Origin: Campylobacterota bacterium
GTDB taxonomy: Bacteria; Campylobacterota; Campylobacteria; Campylobacterales; Sulfurimonadaceae
Reading direction: 5' to 3'
DNA: 64,000 bases
NCBI GenBank assembly: GCA_040752835.1
Contig: JBFMGG010000007.1
Coordinates: forward strand, 62,001 to 126,000
This document shows positions 35,213 to 42,768 of this stretch, piece after piece (position 1 is the stretch's first letter; the number at the start of each line of letters is the position of its first letter). The translations under genes and the position numbers were made by a program. A model generated the notes under the pieces. It had not been told where the DNA came from. It saw nothing but the letters and a program-made list of their open reading frames with translations, and ran no database searches.

Positions 35213-35746
35213 TTATCCGAGGGTCAGGGTTTTGATGTTGTGATTCGTGTAAATACACAAATCCGCAGCGATGGAGAGGGACTCTTTGACAAGGGCTTCT
35301 TCGTCGAGCGCAGAATGGTGTTTCAGCGCCCGGGCGGCGGCGATGGCATAGCTTCCGCCGCTGCCGATCGCGGCGAGTTCCCCGTCTTCGGGTTCAACGA
35401 CGTCTCCGTTGCCGGTGAGGATAAAAATGTGTTCGGTATTGAGGACAATCATCATCGCTTCAAGTCGGCGGAGGATTTTGTCTTTGCGCCACGCTTTGGA
35501 AAAATCGATAACCGCTTTGATGAGTTCGCCTTTGCGGTGGGCGAGGTGCTCTTCGAACATATCAAAAAGGTTAAAGGCATCCGCGGTTGAGCCGGCAAAA
35601 CCGGCCAGAATCTCTCCGTTGTGCAGGGTACGGATTTTGGTCGCGTTGTTTTTGAGAACGGTATGGCCGAACGTCACCTGGCCGTCGCCGCCGATAACGG
35701 CTTTATTCCGCCCTTTGTAGGCGAGGATGGTGGTGGCGTCGAACAT
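35213..35746 (-). CDS. hslV: HslUV protease peptidase subunit
   Basis: This 177-residue beta-type proteasome-like peptidase begins [12 protein letters not shown]; processing after Ala4 would expose the catalytic Thr. Other family features are [20 protein letters not shown] and [15 protein letters not shown]. It forms the double hexamer that pairs with HslU. It lies 2 bases after rplI. Confidence 0.96.
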   Translation of the reverse strand: MFDATTILAYKGRNKAVIGGDGQVTFGHTVLKNNATKIRTLHNGEILAGFAGSTADAFNLFDMFEEHLAHRKGELIKAVIDFSKAWRKDKILRRLEAMMIVLNTEHIFILTGNGDVVEPEDGELAAIGSGGSYAIAAARALKHHSALDEEALVKESLSIAADLCIYTNHNIKTLTLG

Positions 35747-35748
35747 CC

Positions 35749-36195
35749 TTATTCCCCTTTGATTTCGAGATGAAGGGTGGCGTGAATGCCGTGCCCGAGT
35801 TTGAGGTCCAGGTCGTGCAGACCGGTTGTTTTGATCCCGTGCTTGGCATCGAGTTCTTTTTTGTCGATTTCGATTCCGTGCTGGACTTTAAGCGCGTCGG
35901 CGATTTCGTCTTTGGTGACGGCCCCGAAAAGGTGACCGGTATTGCCGAGTTTTTTGGTGATGACGACTTGGAGATCCCCAAGACGGCTTTTAAGGGCATT
36001 GAGACGCTCGATTTCGGCAGCTTCGTCGGCCGCTTTTTTGCGTTGTTCCGCTTCGTACTTTTTAAGCACTTCGTTGGTCGCGGCGAGCGCGAGCCCTTTG
36101 CCGATGAGGAAGTTTTTGCCGTAGCCGTCGGCGACCTCTTTGATCTCTCCGGCTTTTCCGACCCCTTTGACGTCTTTGGTCAATAATACTTTCAT
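35749..36195 (-). CDS. rplI: 50S ribosomal protein L9
   Basis: This 148-residue protein has the L9 N-terminal domain ([31 protein letters not shown]), the long connecting helix (about 40-75) and the C-terminal rRNA-binding domain ([23 protein letters not shown]). The ATG at 36195 is set by homology and a good upstream AAGGAACC; the open frame continues upstream without family similarity. Confidence 0.97.
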   Translation of the reverse strand: MKVLLTKDVKGVGKAGEIKEVADGYGKNFLIGKGLALAATNEVLKKYEAEQRKKAADEAAEIERLNALKSRLGDLQVVITKKLGNTGHLFGAVTKDEIADALKVQHGIEIDKKELDAKHGIKTTGLHDLDLKLGHGIHATLHLEIKGE

Positions 36196-36209
36196 ACAGG
36201 TTCCTTCAA

Positions 36210-36941
36210 TCAGCCCCGGACGATTTCGCCGCCGTACGAGACGATTCCGTGGGCAAGGTTCGATACTTTGGTGTAGCCCATATCGGTCAGAATACGCTGG
36301 CAGTGCGCACTCCGGCTTCCAACGTGGCAATAGACGATGATATGTTCGTCTTTACCGATCGCGGCTTCGTTCAGGGTCTGGAAAAAGCTGCTGGTCGGAA
36401 CCAGGTGGTCCGCCCCCGCGATCCGTCCCATTTTCCATTCCATCCACTCGCGGACGTCAACGATTTTGAAATCGACCATTCCCAGCGCGCGTGCTTCGAT
36501 CAATGCGGTGAGTTCATCGCTGTCGAGGTCGCTTTTGTTCAGCAGGATCTGGCACTCTTCTGTGCTCAGTCCGCGTGAGTGTTGATGGACAACCGATTCG
36601 ATCTCTTCGTTTTTGAGCTGCGATGCGGCATATTCGGGGGTACAGAAAATCTGGCAGTGGCATACGCCGTCTGTCGGAATTTCGTGTTCCAAAGCGGGTT
36701 TGCACGGGCAGATACGGTCTTCTTCCTTGTTCCCGGTTACGAAAAAACAGGGGCAATAGCGTTTGCCGTGGATGAGCTTGTTACGGGTGAGACCGAACTG
36801 GATCCCCTGATTGATCTCGGGATCGGGATTGTAGACGAACCCGAACTGCGTGCACACTTTGTCGGTAAATTTAATCGTTTTTTCGAGTTCTTCTTTGAAT
36901 TCGACCGATTCGGGGTCGATTTTTTTGATCGTTCCGCTCAT
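36210..36941 (-). CDS. Ferredoxin-thioredoxin reductase catalytic-type domain fused to rhodanese
   Basis: In this 243-residue protein, residues 1-110 hold the FTR beta cysteine set: C63-P-C65, C78-P-C80 and C94-H-C96. Known FTR uses such CPC...CPC...CHC cysteines to hold a 4Fe-4S cluster and an adjacent redox disulfide; the spacing here (12 and 13 residues) differs from the plant/cyanobacterial 16 and 8. Residues 130-243 are a rhodanese domain with the active loop CHVGSRS (Cys205), normally persulfide-forming. This suggests a sulfur-transfer or disulfide-reducing enzyme fed by ferredoxin. No FTR variable subunit is in the window. AAGGAACATTC precedes the ATG. Confidence 0.85.
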   Translation of the reverse strand: MSGTIKKIDPESVEFKEELEKTIKFTDKVCTQFGFVYNPDPEINQGIQFGLTRNKLIHGKRYCPCFFVTGNKEEDRICPCKPALEHEIPTDGVCHCQIFCTPEYAASQLKNEEIESVVHQHSRGLSTEECQILLNKSDLDSDELTALIEARALGMVDFKIVDVREWMEWKMGRIAGADHLVPTSSFFQTLNEAAIGKDEHIIVYCHVGSRSAHCQRILTDMGYTKVSNLAHGIVSYGGEIVRG

Positions 36942-36950
36942 GAATGTTCC

Positions 36951-38168
36951 TTATTTGTTTTTACGGGCCTTGCCGGCGATGATAAAGCGCAATGCGTTGA
37001 GTTTGATAAAGCCTGCCGCATCTTTTTGATCGTAAACGGCATCTTCTTCAAACGTGCAGTAATCGGCGTTGAACAATGAAATATCCGAACTGCGTCCGAC
37101 GACCATGACGTTGCCTTTGTAGAGTTTCAGGCGTACCGTACCGCGGACGTTTTCCTGGGTTTTGTCGATTGCGGCCTGAAGCATTTCACGCTCGGGTGAA
37201 AACCAGAAGCCGTTGTAAATCAGTTTGGCGTAGCGGGGCATCAGCTCGTCTTTGAGGTGGGCTGCTTCGCGGTCGAGTGTAATCGATTCGATAGCCCGGT
37301 GTGCTCGGATCATGATTGTACCGCCCGGCGTTTCGTAGCATCCGCGGCTTTTCATCCCGACGTAGCGGTTTTCGACGATATCGGCACGTCCGATACCGTG
37401 ACGCCCGGCAATGATGTTGAGCTGTTCGAGCATTACGGCCGGAGAAAGGGTTTTTCCGTTCAAGCTTACCGGGTCACCTTTTTCGTATCCGATCTCGATG
37501 TATTCTGCTTCATCCGGCGCATTTTCGGGAGACACCGTCCAGCGCCACATGCTCTCTTCAGGTTCGGCGGCAGGGTCTTCGAGGATACCCCCTTCATAAG
37601 AGATGTGCAACAGGTTCGCATCCATCGAATAGGGGGATTTTTTCCCGCTCATCTCGATTTTGATGCCGTGTTCCGCAGCGTAGGCGAGAAGCTTTTCACG
37701 GGAGTTGAGATCCCACTCGCGCCAGGGGGCGATAATGGTGAGCGAACTGTTTTGTCCCAGGTAACCCATTTCGAAGCGGACCTGGTCGTTCCCTTTGCCG
37801 GTGGCCCCGTGGCTCACGGCATCCGCACCGGTAATGCGGGCGATCTCGGCCTGACGTTTGGCGATGAGCGGGCGGGCGATCGATGTTCCGAGGAGATATT
37901 CCCCTTCGTAGATCGCGTTGGCGCGGAACATCGGGAATACGTAATCGCGAACGAACTCCTCGCGCAGGTCTTCGATATAGATGTTTTCAGGTTTGATCCC
38001 CAGGCTCAGCGCTTTTGCGCGGGCAGGCTCCACCTCTTCGCCCTGGCCGATATCGGCTGTGAACGTAACGACTTCGCATCTGTATTCATCTTGGAGCCAT
38101 TTTAAAATAACGCTGGTGTCCAATCCGCCGGAATAGGCGAGAACGACTTTTTTGACCTCTTTTTTCAT
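36951..38168 (-). CDS. argG: Argininosuccinate synthase
   Basis: This 405-residue enzyme joins citrulline and aspartate with ATP in arginine synthesis. The PP-loop motif [15 protein letters not shown], the [11 protein letters not shown] segment and [17 protein letters not shown] are all present. The ATG at 38168 is preceded by AAGGATACTGATT; a longer frame starting at 38204 lacks family similarity. It is the first gene of the 17-gene minus-strand run. No clear ARG-box-like operator is seen upstream. Confidence 0.97.
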   Translation of the reverse strand: MKKEVKKVVLAYSGGLDTSVILKWLQDEYRCEVVTFTADIGQGEEVEPARAKALSLGIKPENIYIEDLREEFVRDYVFPMFRANAIYEGEYLLGTSIARPLIAKRQAEIARITGADAVSHGATGKGNDQVRFEMGYLGQNSSLTIIAPWREWDLNSREKLLAYAAEHGIKIEMSGKKSPYSMDANLLHISYEGGILEDPAAEPEESMWRWTVSPENAPDEAEYIEIGYEKGDPVSLNGKTLSPAVMLEQLNIIAGRHGIGRADIVENRYVGMKSRGCYETPGGTIMIRAHRAIESITLDREAAHLKDELMPRYAKLIYNGFWFSPEREMLQAAIDKTQENVRGTVRLKLYKGNVMVVGRSSDISLFNADYCTFEEDAVYDQKDAAGFIKLNALRFIIAGKARKNK

Positions 38169-38231
38169 AATCAGTATCCTTCTTAATTGATCCCCGGACT
38201 TCATACATCGGAAATGGAATGGAGTGAATAC

Positions 38232-38264
38232 CGCGATTCTATCAAAAAAAGAATGAGAATCGCG
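38232..38264 (-). terminator. Inverted repeat directly after the FliT-like gene
   Basis: CGCGATTCT (38232-38240) and AGAATCGCG (38256-38264) form a perfect 9-bp stem with a 15-base loop, starting at the base next to the stop codon. No T-run follows the stem on the minus strand, though the loop holds seven consecutive T. It probably ends or attenuates the flagellar transcript before argG. Confidence 0.45.
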
Positions 38265-38519
38265 TTAAAGTTTGATATTTAAAGAAGAGTCAGCGGGAGT
38301 TTGGGACGATTTGAGAAAATCGATGGTGCTCTTGAGATGTTGGAGCGTATGGGCGGTGAGACGTTTTTGCTGTTTAATCATTTCGGATGCCTGCAGAAGA
38401 AGATAAGCAGCTTCTTCTACCTCTTGGCGGGTTTCGAAACGGGGCATTTCATCGAGCAGAGATGCAACTGTATCGGGTTCTTCGAGTATCAGGGCCGCTT
38501 TAAAGCGTTCAAGCCACAT
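38265..38519 (-). CDS. Small helical protein after fliS, FliT-like position
   Basis: This 84-residue all-helical protein (FKAALILEEPDTVASLLDEMP; VEEAAYLLLQASEMIKQQKRL) ends in a flexible tail. It overlaps the end of fliS by 11 bases. In many bacteria the gene after fliS encodes FliT, a helical flagellar chaperone of similar size, and the position and character fit. Sequence identity cannot be judged by eye, so the name is withheld. Confidence 0.68.
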   Translation of the reverse strand: MWLERFKAALILEEPDTVASLLDEMPRFETRQEVEEAAYLLLQASEMIKQQKRLTAHTLQHLKSTIDFLKSSQTPADSSLNIKL

Positions 38520-38883
38520 TCGTACTCTCTTTCCACGCTTCGAGCAGCCCTTTCATGACGTTGTTGACTTCATCGATTTTGGCCGTATCTTTATACAACG
38601 CGGCTTCCATCAGCAGTTGAAGCTGGTAATTGTACAGACCGGCCAGATAATAGGCGACGTCCCCGTGGGAATAATCGAGAATGTGGATCAGTTCATTGAT
38701 GACGGCGGAAGAGCGGTTGATCCAGTAGGTCCGTTTTTCAATGTCGCCGGTTTCGATGCACCGTTTTGCCTGCATATTGAAACGCAAGATCCCTTCATAC
38801 ATCATCTGAACCAGTTTGGCGGGCGATTCGACGACGATGTCGTTCTGGATATAAGTATTGTAGGCAAGATTATTGTTGTACAT
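38509..38883 (-). CDS. fliS: Flagellin export chaperone FliS
   Basis: This 124-residue helical-bundle protein binds the flagellin C-terminus in the cytoplasm to prevent early polymerisation. The family N-terminus NNNLAYNTYIQNDI and the segments PAKLVQMMYEGILRF and LIHILDYSHGDVAYYLAGLYNYQ are clear. The ATG at 38883 has AAAGGATTTTCG upstream and gives the usual length; a longer frame from 38952 would run into flaG. Confidence 0.93.
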   Translation of the reverse strand: MYNNNLAYNTYIQNDIVVESPAKLVQMMYEGILRFNMQAKRCIETGDIEKRTYWINRSSAVINELIHILDYSHGDVAYYLAGLYNYQLQLLMEAALYKDTAKIDEVNNVMKGLLEAWKESTNVA

Positions 38884-38935
38884 CGAAAATCCTTTTTCTT
38901 GTTCTTTTTCTGGTTCGGAAGGCGCGGGATCGGCT

Positions 38936-39331
38936 TCAGACGCTTTCATCAAACAGCAAACCGTTAATCTCTTGCATCTTTGGAAGGATCACTTGGGCTT
39001 CTTCGGCCGGAAAGCGGCGGATCATGTTATTGGTTTTGGTGTCGATGACCGACACGTAAAAATCTTCCGAGGAACTGTCAAATCCGAAACGGAGCGAAGT
39101 GTTGAACGGGTTAAGCGAACGGTTGAGTTCAAGTACCAGCTTTTCCATCTCTTTTTGATAATCGCCACCTGAAACTTTTGCTTCCCGCATTTTTTCGCTG
39201 GGCTTATTCTCATTCATCTGGCTTTGCTGCATCTGCTGCACGTTCTGCGTGCCGGGCGCTTCAACTCCGCCGCTTTTGGGCATTGCCATCTGGCTTTGCT
39301 GCATTTTCGCGGTTGATTGTAGAACTTCCAT
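38936..39331 (-). CDS. flaG: FlaG family flagellar protein
   Basis: This 131-residue protein has a disordered Gln/Met/Ser-rich N-terminus (1-55) and a C-terminal FlaG domain (ELNRSLNPFNTSLRFGFD, YVSVIDTKTNNMIRRFPAEE). FlaG affects filament length in Campylobacter. GTAGGAGAAAAAA precedes the ATG. The N-terminus contains the sequence MQQSQM twice. The next gene is fliS; the expected fliD is not between them. Confidence 0.9.
   Translation of the reverse strand: MEVLQSTAKMQQSQMAMPKSGGVEAPGTQNVQQMQQSQMNENKPSEKMREAKVSGGDYQKEMEKLVLELNRSLNPFNTSLRFGFDSSSEDFYVSVIDTKTNNMIRRFPAEEAQVILPKMQEINGLLFDESV
39215..39304. repeat. 18-bp direct repeat inside flaG
   Basis: CATCTGGCTTTGCTGCAT occurs at 39215-39232 and 39287-39304, exactly 72 bases apart, so in frame. 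It encodes the duplicated MQQSQM segment of the FlaG N-terminus. Confidence 0.75.
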
Positions 39332-39414
39332 TTTTTTCTCCTACTGATAGGTTGGAACATTTGATACCCCTAAATCGTCTATCGAAAAAAAAACTTTAGG
39401 GCGCTTCTTCGATT

Positions 39415-40641
39415 ATGTGTGATACCCTTGCGTTCATGAAACGATACTGGGCTCTTTTACGAAACGAACCGTTGTTGCGGCGTCTTTCGCTGATACAGTT
39501 GATCGCCTATTTCGGGGCGTGGTTCAGCAACGTCGCCATCTATACGCTTCTTATCCAGATGGGTGCGGATGCGGCGACGATCGCGTTGGTCGCCGCGCTC
39601 CATTTTCTGCCGGGTGTTTTCCAGGCTCCGCTGAGCGGGGTGCTTGTGGATCGGATCGATCCTCGACGGCTGATGATTATCCTCACCATCGTCGAGATCG
39701 TCTGCACCCTTTCGCTGATCAGCGTCGATTCGGTGTCGATGCTGAGTCTTTTGTATCTGCTGGTGTTCATCCGCATGGGTGCGGCAAGTTTTCATTTCAC
39801 CGTCGAGATGTCGCTTTTGCCCCGCATACTCGAAGGCAAGGCGCTGCAAGCCGCCAACGAAATCCATTCGATCATCTGGTCGTTATCCTACACCCTCGGG
39901 ATGGCACTCAGCGGGGTCGTCGTCTATTGGATCGGGGTGGTTCCCGCGTTTTTGCTCGACGCGGGGCTGTTCGGAATCGTTTTGCTGCTGGCGTGGGGAG
40001 TGAAACTGGAAAAAAAGATATCGGACCATTCCCCGCGGTTTACGGCGATGATGAGCGAAGCGATGTATTACATCGCCCGCAACCCGATCGTCGTTCATCT
40101 GATGCTTTTGCACGCAGTGCTGGGTTTTACGGCATTTGATGCGCTGGTGGCGCTGACGGCGAAGCATTATTATGCCGGTATTGTTGCCGTTTCTTTGGGA
40201 ATAGGGCTTCAAAACGCCGCGCGCGCACTGGGTCTGGTGATCGGCCCCATGGTGCTGGGGCACTGGATCAACAATGCCCGGCTGGGATGGCTCTTTGTTG
40301 CCGAAGCGGGGGCAATCGCCCTCTGGGCGGCGGTTATGGAGAATTTTTACGCATCCCTGGCCGCCGCGGTGCTGGTCGGCTTCGTGACGACAACGTTGTG
40401 GTCGTATACCTATACGTTGTTGCAGCACCATACGCATCGGGATTTCTACGGGCGGGTAGTCGCCTATAACGACATGATTTTTTTGGGAGTCGGCGCTTTG
40501 GCGTCGATCTTGATAGGGAGTCTCGCGCAGCGGGGCGTTGCGCTTGAAACGATTACCCTGATCCTCGGGTGTGTTTTTCTCGCGGCCGCCGTTTATTACG
40601 CATGGATACGGCGCAATTACAGGTTGAAGGAGATCGAATGA
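39415..40641 (+). CDS. Major facilitator superfamily transporter
   Basis: This protein has about 408 residues and roughly 12 membrane segments. The MFS loop 2-3 motif appears as GVLVDRIDPRRLM (around residue 80), and a second-half counterpart is weak. Overall it resembles the MFS_3/EntS-like exporter group. An internal ATG at 39436 is an equally good start; neither has a convincing ribosome-binding site. Its stop overlaps the next start (ATGA), followed by another 4-base overlap into a MATE exporter, so the three form one operon. The substrate is unknown. Confidence 0.8.
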   Translation: MCDTLAFMKRYWALLRNEPLLRRLSLIQLIAYFGAWFSNVAIYTLLIQMGADAATIALVAALHFLPGVFQAPLSGVLVDRIDPRRLMIILTIVEIVCTLSLISVDSVSMLSLLYLLVFIRMGAASFHFTVEMSLLPRILEGKALQAANEIHSIIWSLSYTLGMALSGVVVYWIGVVPAFLLDAGLFGIVLLLAWGVKLEKKISDHSPRFTAMMSEAMYYIARNPIVVHLMLLHAVLGFTAFDALVALTAKHYYAGIVAVSLGIGLQNAARALGLVIGPMVLGHWINNARLGWLFVAEAGAIALWAAVMENFYASLAAAVLVGFVTTTLWSYTYTLLQHHTHRDFYGRVVAYNDMIFLGVGALASILIGSLAQRGVALETITLILGCVFLAAAVYYAWIRRNYRLKEIE

Positions 40642-40937
40642 ACGGCGAAATATGGTTTGAAGAAGGAGAGACAAGAATCGATCTCTCCCGGCTCACGCGG
40701 CTCTACCCGGCCGCAGTGGTTCATGCCGCCGGAGAAACCGCTTCGGTATCGCTGGAGTGGGCGGAGATGAAGTCCGATGCCGTTCGGATCGAAGCGTACG
40801 TGCTGGTGTGCGATTTCGACCCTGTGGGCGAGGTACCGATCAACCGGGTTGAACTGCGATACGGAACAAAAGAAGAACTCTTTGCGACCATGGAGAAGGT
40901 CGCTTCGGCATTGCAGGGAGCGGCTCGAACGCAATGA
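40638..40937 (+). CDS. Hypothetical protein between MFS and MATE genes, 99 aa
   Basis: I do not recognise this protein. It is acidic and soluble, with an alternating strand/helix look (GEIWFEEGETRIDLSRLTRLYPAAVVHA, then VRIEAYVLVCDFDPVGEVP) and a C-terminal helix. The ATG at 40638 has GAAGGAGATCGA upstream and overlaps the MFS stop as ATGA; its own stop overlaps the MATE start by 4 bases. The double coupling shows it is a real gene made with the two exporters. Confidence 0.7.
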   Translation: MNGEIWFEEGETRIDLSRLTRLYPAAVVHAAGETASVSLEWAEMKSDAVRIEAYVLVCDFDPVGEVPINRVELRYGTKEELFATMEKVASALQGAARTQ

Positions 40938-42238
40938 AGCATCATGTTTTGCGCCTGGCCGTCCCCGCGGCGCTGAAACACCTTCTCGATATCCTCCAAA
41001 TCCTTATCGATATGGTCATGGTGGGAGTTTTGGGGGCTGCGGCCCTTGCGGCGGTCGGACTTTCGATGCAGTTTATGATGGTGATACAGGCAGCCATGAC
41101 CCTTTTCGGAGTCGGATCAAGCGCCCTGATTGCACGTTACATCGGAAGCGGCCGACGCCGCAGGGCATCGGCGGTTGTCTATGCCGGAGGGTGGATTGCC
41201 CTTGTCGGATCGGTAGGGGTCGGAGGGATCGGGTGGTTTTTTGCGCCCGAATTTTTCCGTTGGATGGGTTCGGACGGCGACGTTATCGCACTGGGAAGCG
41301 GTTATTTTCAGATTCTGTGCCTTGGAATGGGACTGATTTTTCTCGATACACTGGCCTACAATGCCCTCTCCGCCGCCGGGGACACCCAAAGCTCTCTGGT
41401 GATAAAAATCTTTTCGGCTCTGCTCAACGCGGGGCTGAATTATCTCTTTATTTTCGGTCACGGGGGTTTCGAGCCGATGGGTGTCGAAGGAGCCGCATAC
41501 GCTACGGTGTGTGCGTACGGCTTCGGCGTCGCGGCATACGGGTGGCTGTTGTTCCGAAAGGGCGGGGTTTTGGACGTCTACCCCCTCTTCGTATCGGCGG
41601 ACATGCGTCGAATCCTCTCCATCGGTCTGCCCGCGGCGTTTGAACGAGTGATCGGTGTTTCGTCGTTTTTGCTTTTCGTGGTGATTATCGCCTCGTACGG
41701 GACGCAGGCGCTGGCCGGATATCAGATCGGATTACGGATCGAAGCGCTGGCGTTTATGCCCGGATTCGGGTTTTCGGTGGCCGCCATGGTGCTCGCCGGC
41801 CAGTTTATCGGTGCCCGTCGATACGATGATGCGTACGCTTCGGGGATATTGAGCGCCAAAATCGCGATGGTGTTTATGGGGACGGTGGGGATTGTCCTCG
41901 TCGCCGTTCCCGAATATCTGGCCGCGATTTTTACCGACGATGCCGCAACCATCGAGTACGCGTCGATCTATTTGAGGCTCGTGGGGATCTCGCAGATTCC
42001 GCTGGCTTTGACGTTTGTCCTCAGCGGTGCGTTGCGCGGTTCGGGGGCGACGAAGACGACGATGCGGATTTCGATTCTTTCGCTGTGGCTGTTCCGGATC
42101 ATCCCCTCGTATCTTGTGATGAAAGGGGGGGTGGGGATCTTCTGGGTTTACGTCGCGATGACGGTTGAGACGTTTATCAAAGGGTGGTGGTTCTGGCGGG
42201 TTTACCGTGCACGGCGATGGATCGAGACGAAAATCTGA
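40934..42238 (+). CDS. MATE-family multidrug/cation antiporter
   Basis: This 434-residue membrane protein has about 12 hydrophobic segments in two similar halves. MATE features include PAALKHLLDILQILIDMVMVG near the start, the ALAAVGLSMQF segment, ALSAAGDTQSSL in the first half and ALRGSGATKTTM in the second. These are Na+- or H+-driven exporters of organic cations and drugs. It is the last gene of the MFS/99-aa/MATE unit and ends 2 bases before the convergent PAS gene. Confidence 0.9.
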   Translation: MKHHVLRLAVPAALKHLLDILQILIDMVMVGVLGAAALAAVGLSMQFMMVIQAAMTLFGVGSSALIARYIGSGRRRRASAVVYAGGWIALVGSVGVGGIGWFFAPEFFRWMGSDGDVIALGSGYFQILCLGMGLIFLDTLAYNALSAAGDTQSSLVIKIFSALLNAGLNYLFIFGHGGFEPMGVEGAAYATVCAYGFGVAAYGWLLFRKGGVLDVYPLFVSADMRRILSIGLPAAFERVIGVSSFLLFVVIIASYGTQALAGYQIGLRIEALAFMPGFGFSVAAMVLAGQFIGARRYDDAYASGILSAKIAMVFMGTVGIVLVAVPEYLAAIFTDDAATIEYASIYLRLVGISQIPLALTFVLSGALRGSGATKTTMRISILSLWLFRIIPSYLVMKGGVGIFWVYVAMTVETFIKGWWFWRVYRARRWIETKI

Positions 42239-42240
42239 TT

Positions 42241-42657
42241 TTATCCCCGCTCGGTCTCGAGCATCTCTTTGTATTGCGCTTCGATGATTTTGAGGCGGCT
42301 GCGATCGGGCATTTTACGTGAAGCAATGTAACCGATCACGTTCCCTTCGGCATCGAGTTTGGGGACGATATGGACGACGACCCAATAAAATTTTCCGTCT
42401 TTGCGGAGATTTTTGACATACCCTTCCCAAATTTTTCCGCTTTGGATGATTTTCCACATCCCCTCAAAAGCGGCTTTGGGCATGTCGGGATGGCGGAGGA
42501 GGCTGTGGGGCTGCCCCACGGCTTCAACGGCCGTGTAACCGGTCATTTCGGTGAATTTGCGGTTGACGTAGGTGATGACCCCTCTGGTATCGGTTTCGGA
42601 AATCAGGCTGCGTCCGTCAAATAATACTTCTTCGTTGACCGGTGTTGGGCGTTTCAT
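42241..42657 (-). CDS. Single-domain PAS sensor protein, CetB/Aer-like
   Basis: This 138-residue protein is almost entirely one PAS domain of the Aer type: ISETDTRGVITYVNRKFTEMTGY, QPHSLLRHPDMPKAAFEGMW, KNLRKDGKFYWVVVHIVP. Such domains usually bind FAD and sense redox state. It has no output domain, like CetB of Campylobacter, which signals through a separate membrane partner (CetA) in energy taxis. No CetA-type gene is in the window. It is divergent from the MutS7-like gene. Confidence 0.85.
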   Translation of the reverse strand: MKRPTPVNEEVLFDGRSLISETDTRGVITYVNRKFTEMTGYTAVEAVGQPHSLLRHPDMPKAAFEGMWKIIQSGKIWEGYVKNLRKDGKFYWVVVHIVPKLDAEGNVIGYIASRKMPDRSRLKIIEAQYKEMLETERG

Positions 42658-42699
42658 GTTAAGATTATCCTAAAACTTAGAATGGAGTATAAATGTGCG

Positions 42700-42705
42700 A
42701 TTATA
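42700..42705 (-). promoter_or_regulatory. Candidate -10 box for the PAS gene
   Basis: TATAAT on the minus strand, 42 bases before the ATG at 42657. The 111-base divergent region must also serve the MutS-like gene, for which AAGGGA is a visible ribosome-binding site but no clear -10 stands out. Confidence 0.35.
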
Positions 42706-42768
42706 ACCCCATTCTTACTAAAACTAAAGTTAAACACGGACTATTCTTTATTGTGAAGGGATAATGCA

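Noticed and set aside
35208-35258. A longer N-terminus for hslU
   Set aside because: It would overlap hslV by 46 bases and add residues with no family similarity; the ATG at 35207 gives the normal length.
38169-38231. An ArgR operator upstream of argG
   Set aside because: No ARG-box-like A/T-rich palindrome is present; the only inverted repeat nearby abuts the flagellar gene's stop.
39332-39414. A sigma-28 type promoter for flaG (TAAA ... CGAT on the minus strand)
   Set aside because: The spacing between the two elements is about 10 bases, too short for the known consensus.
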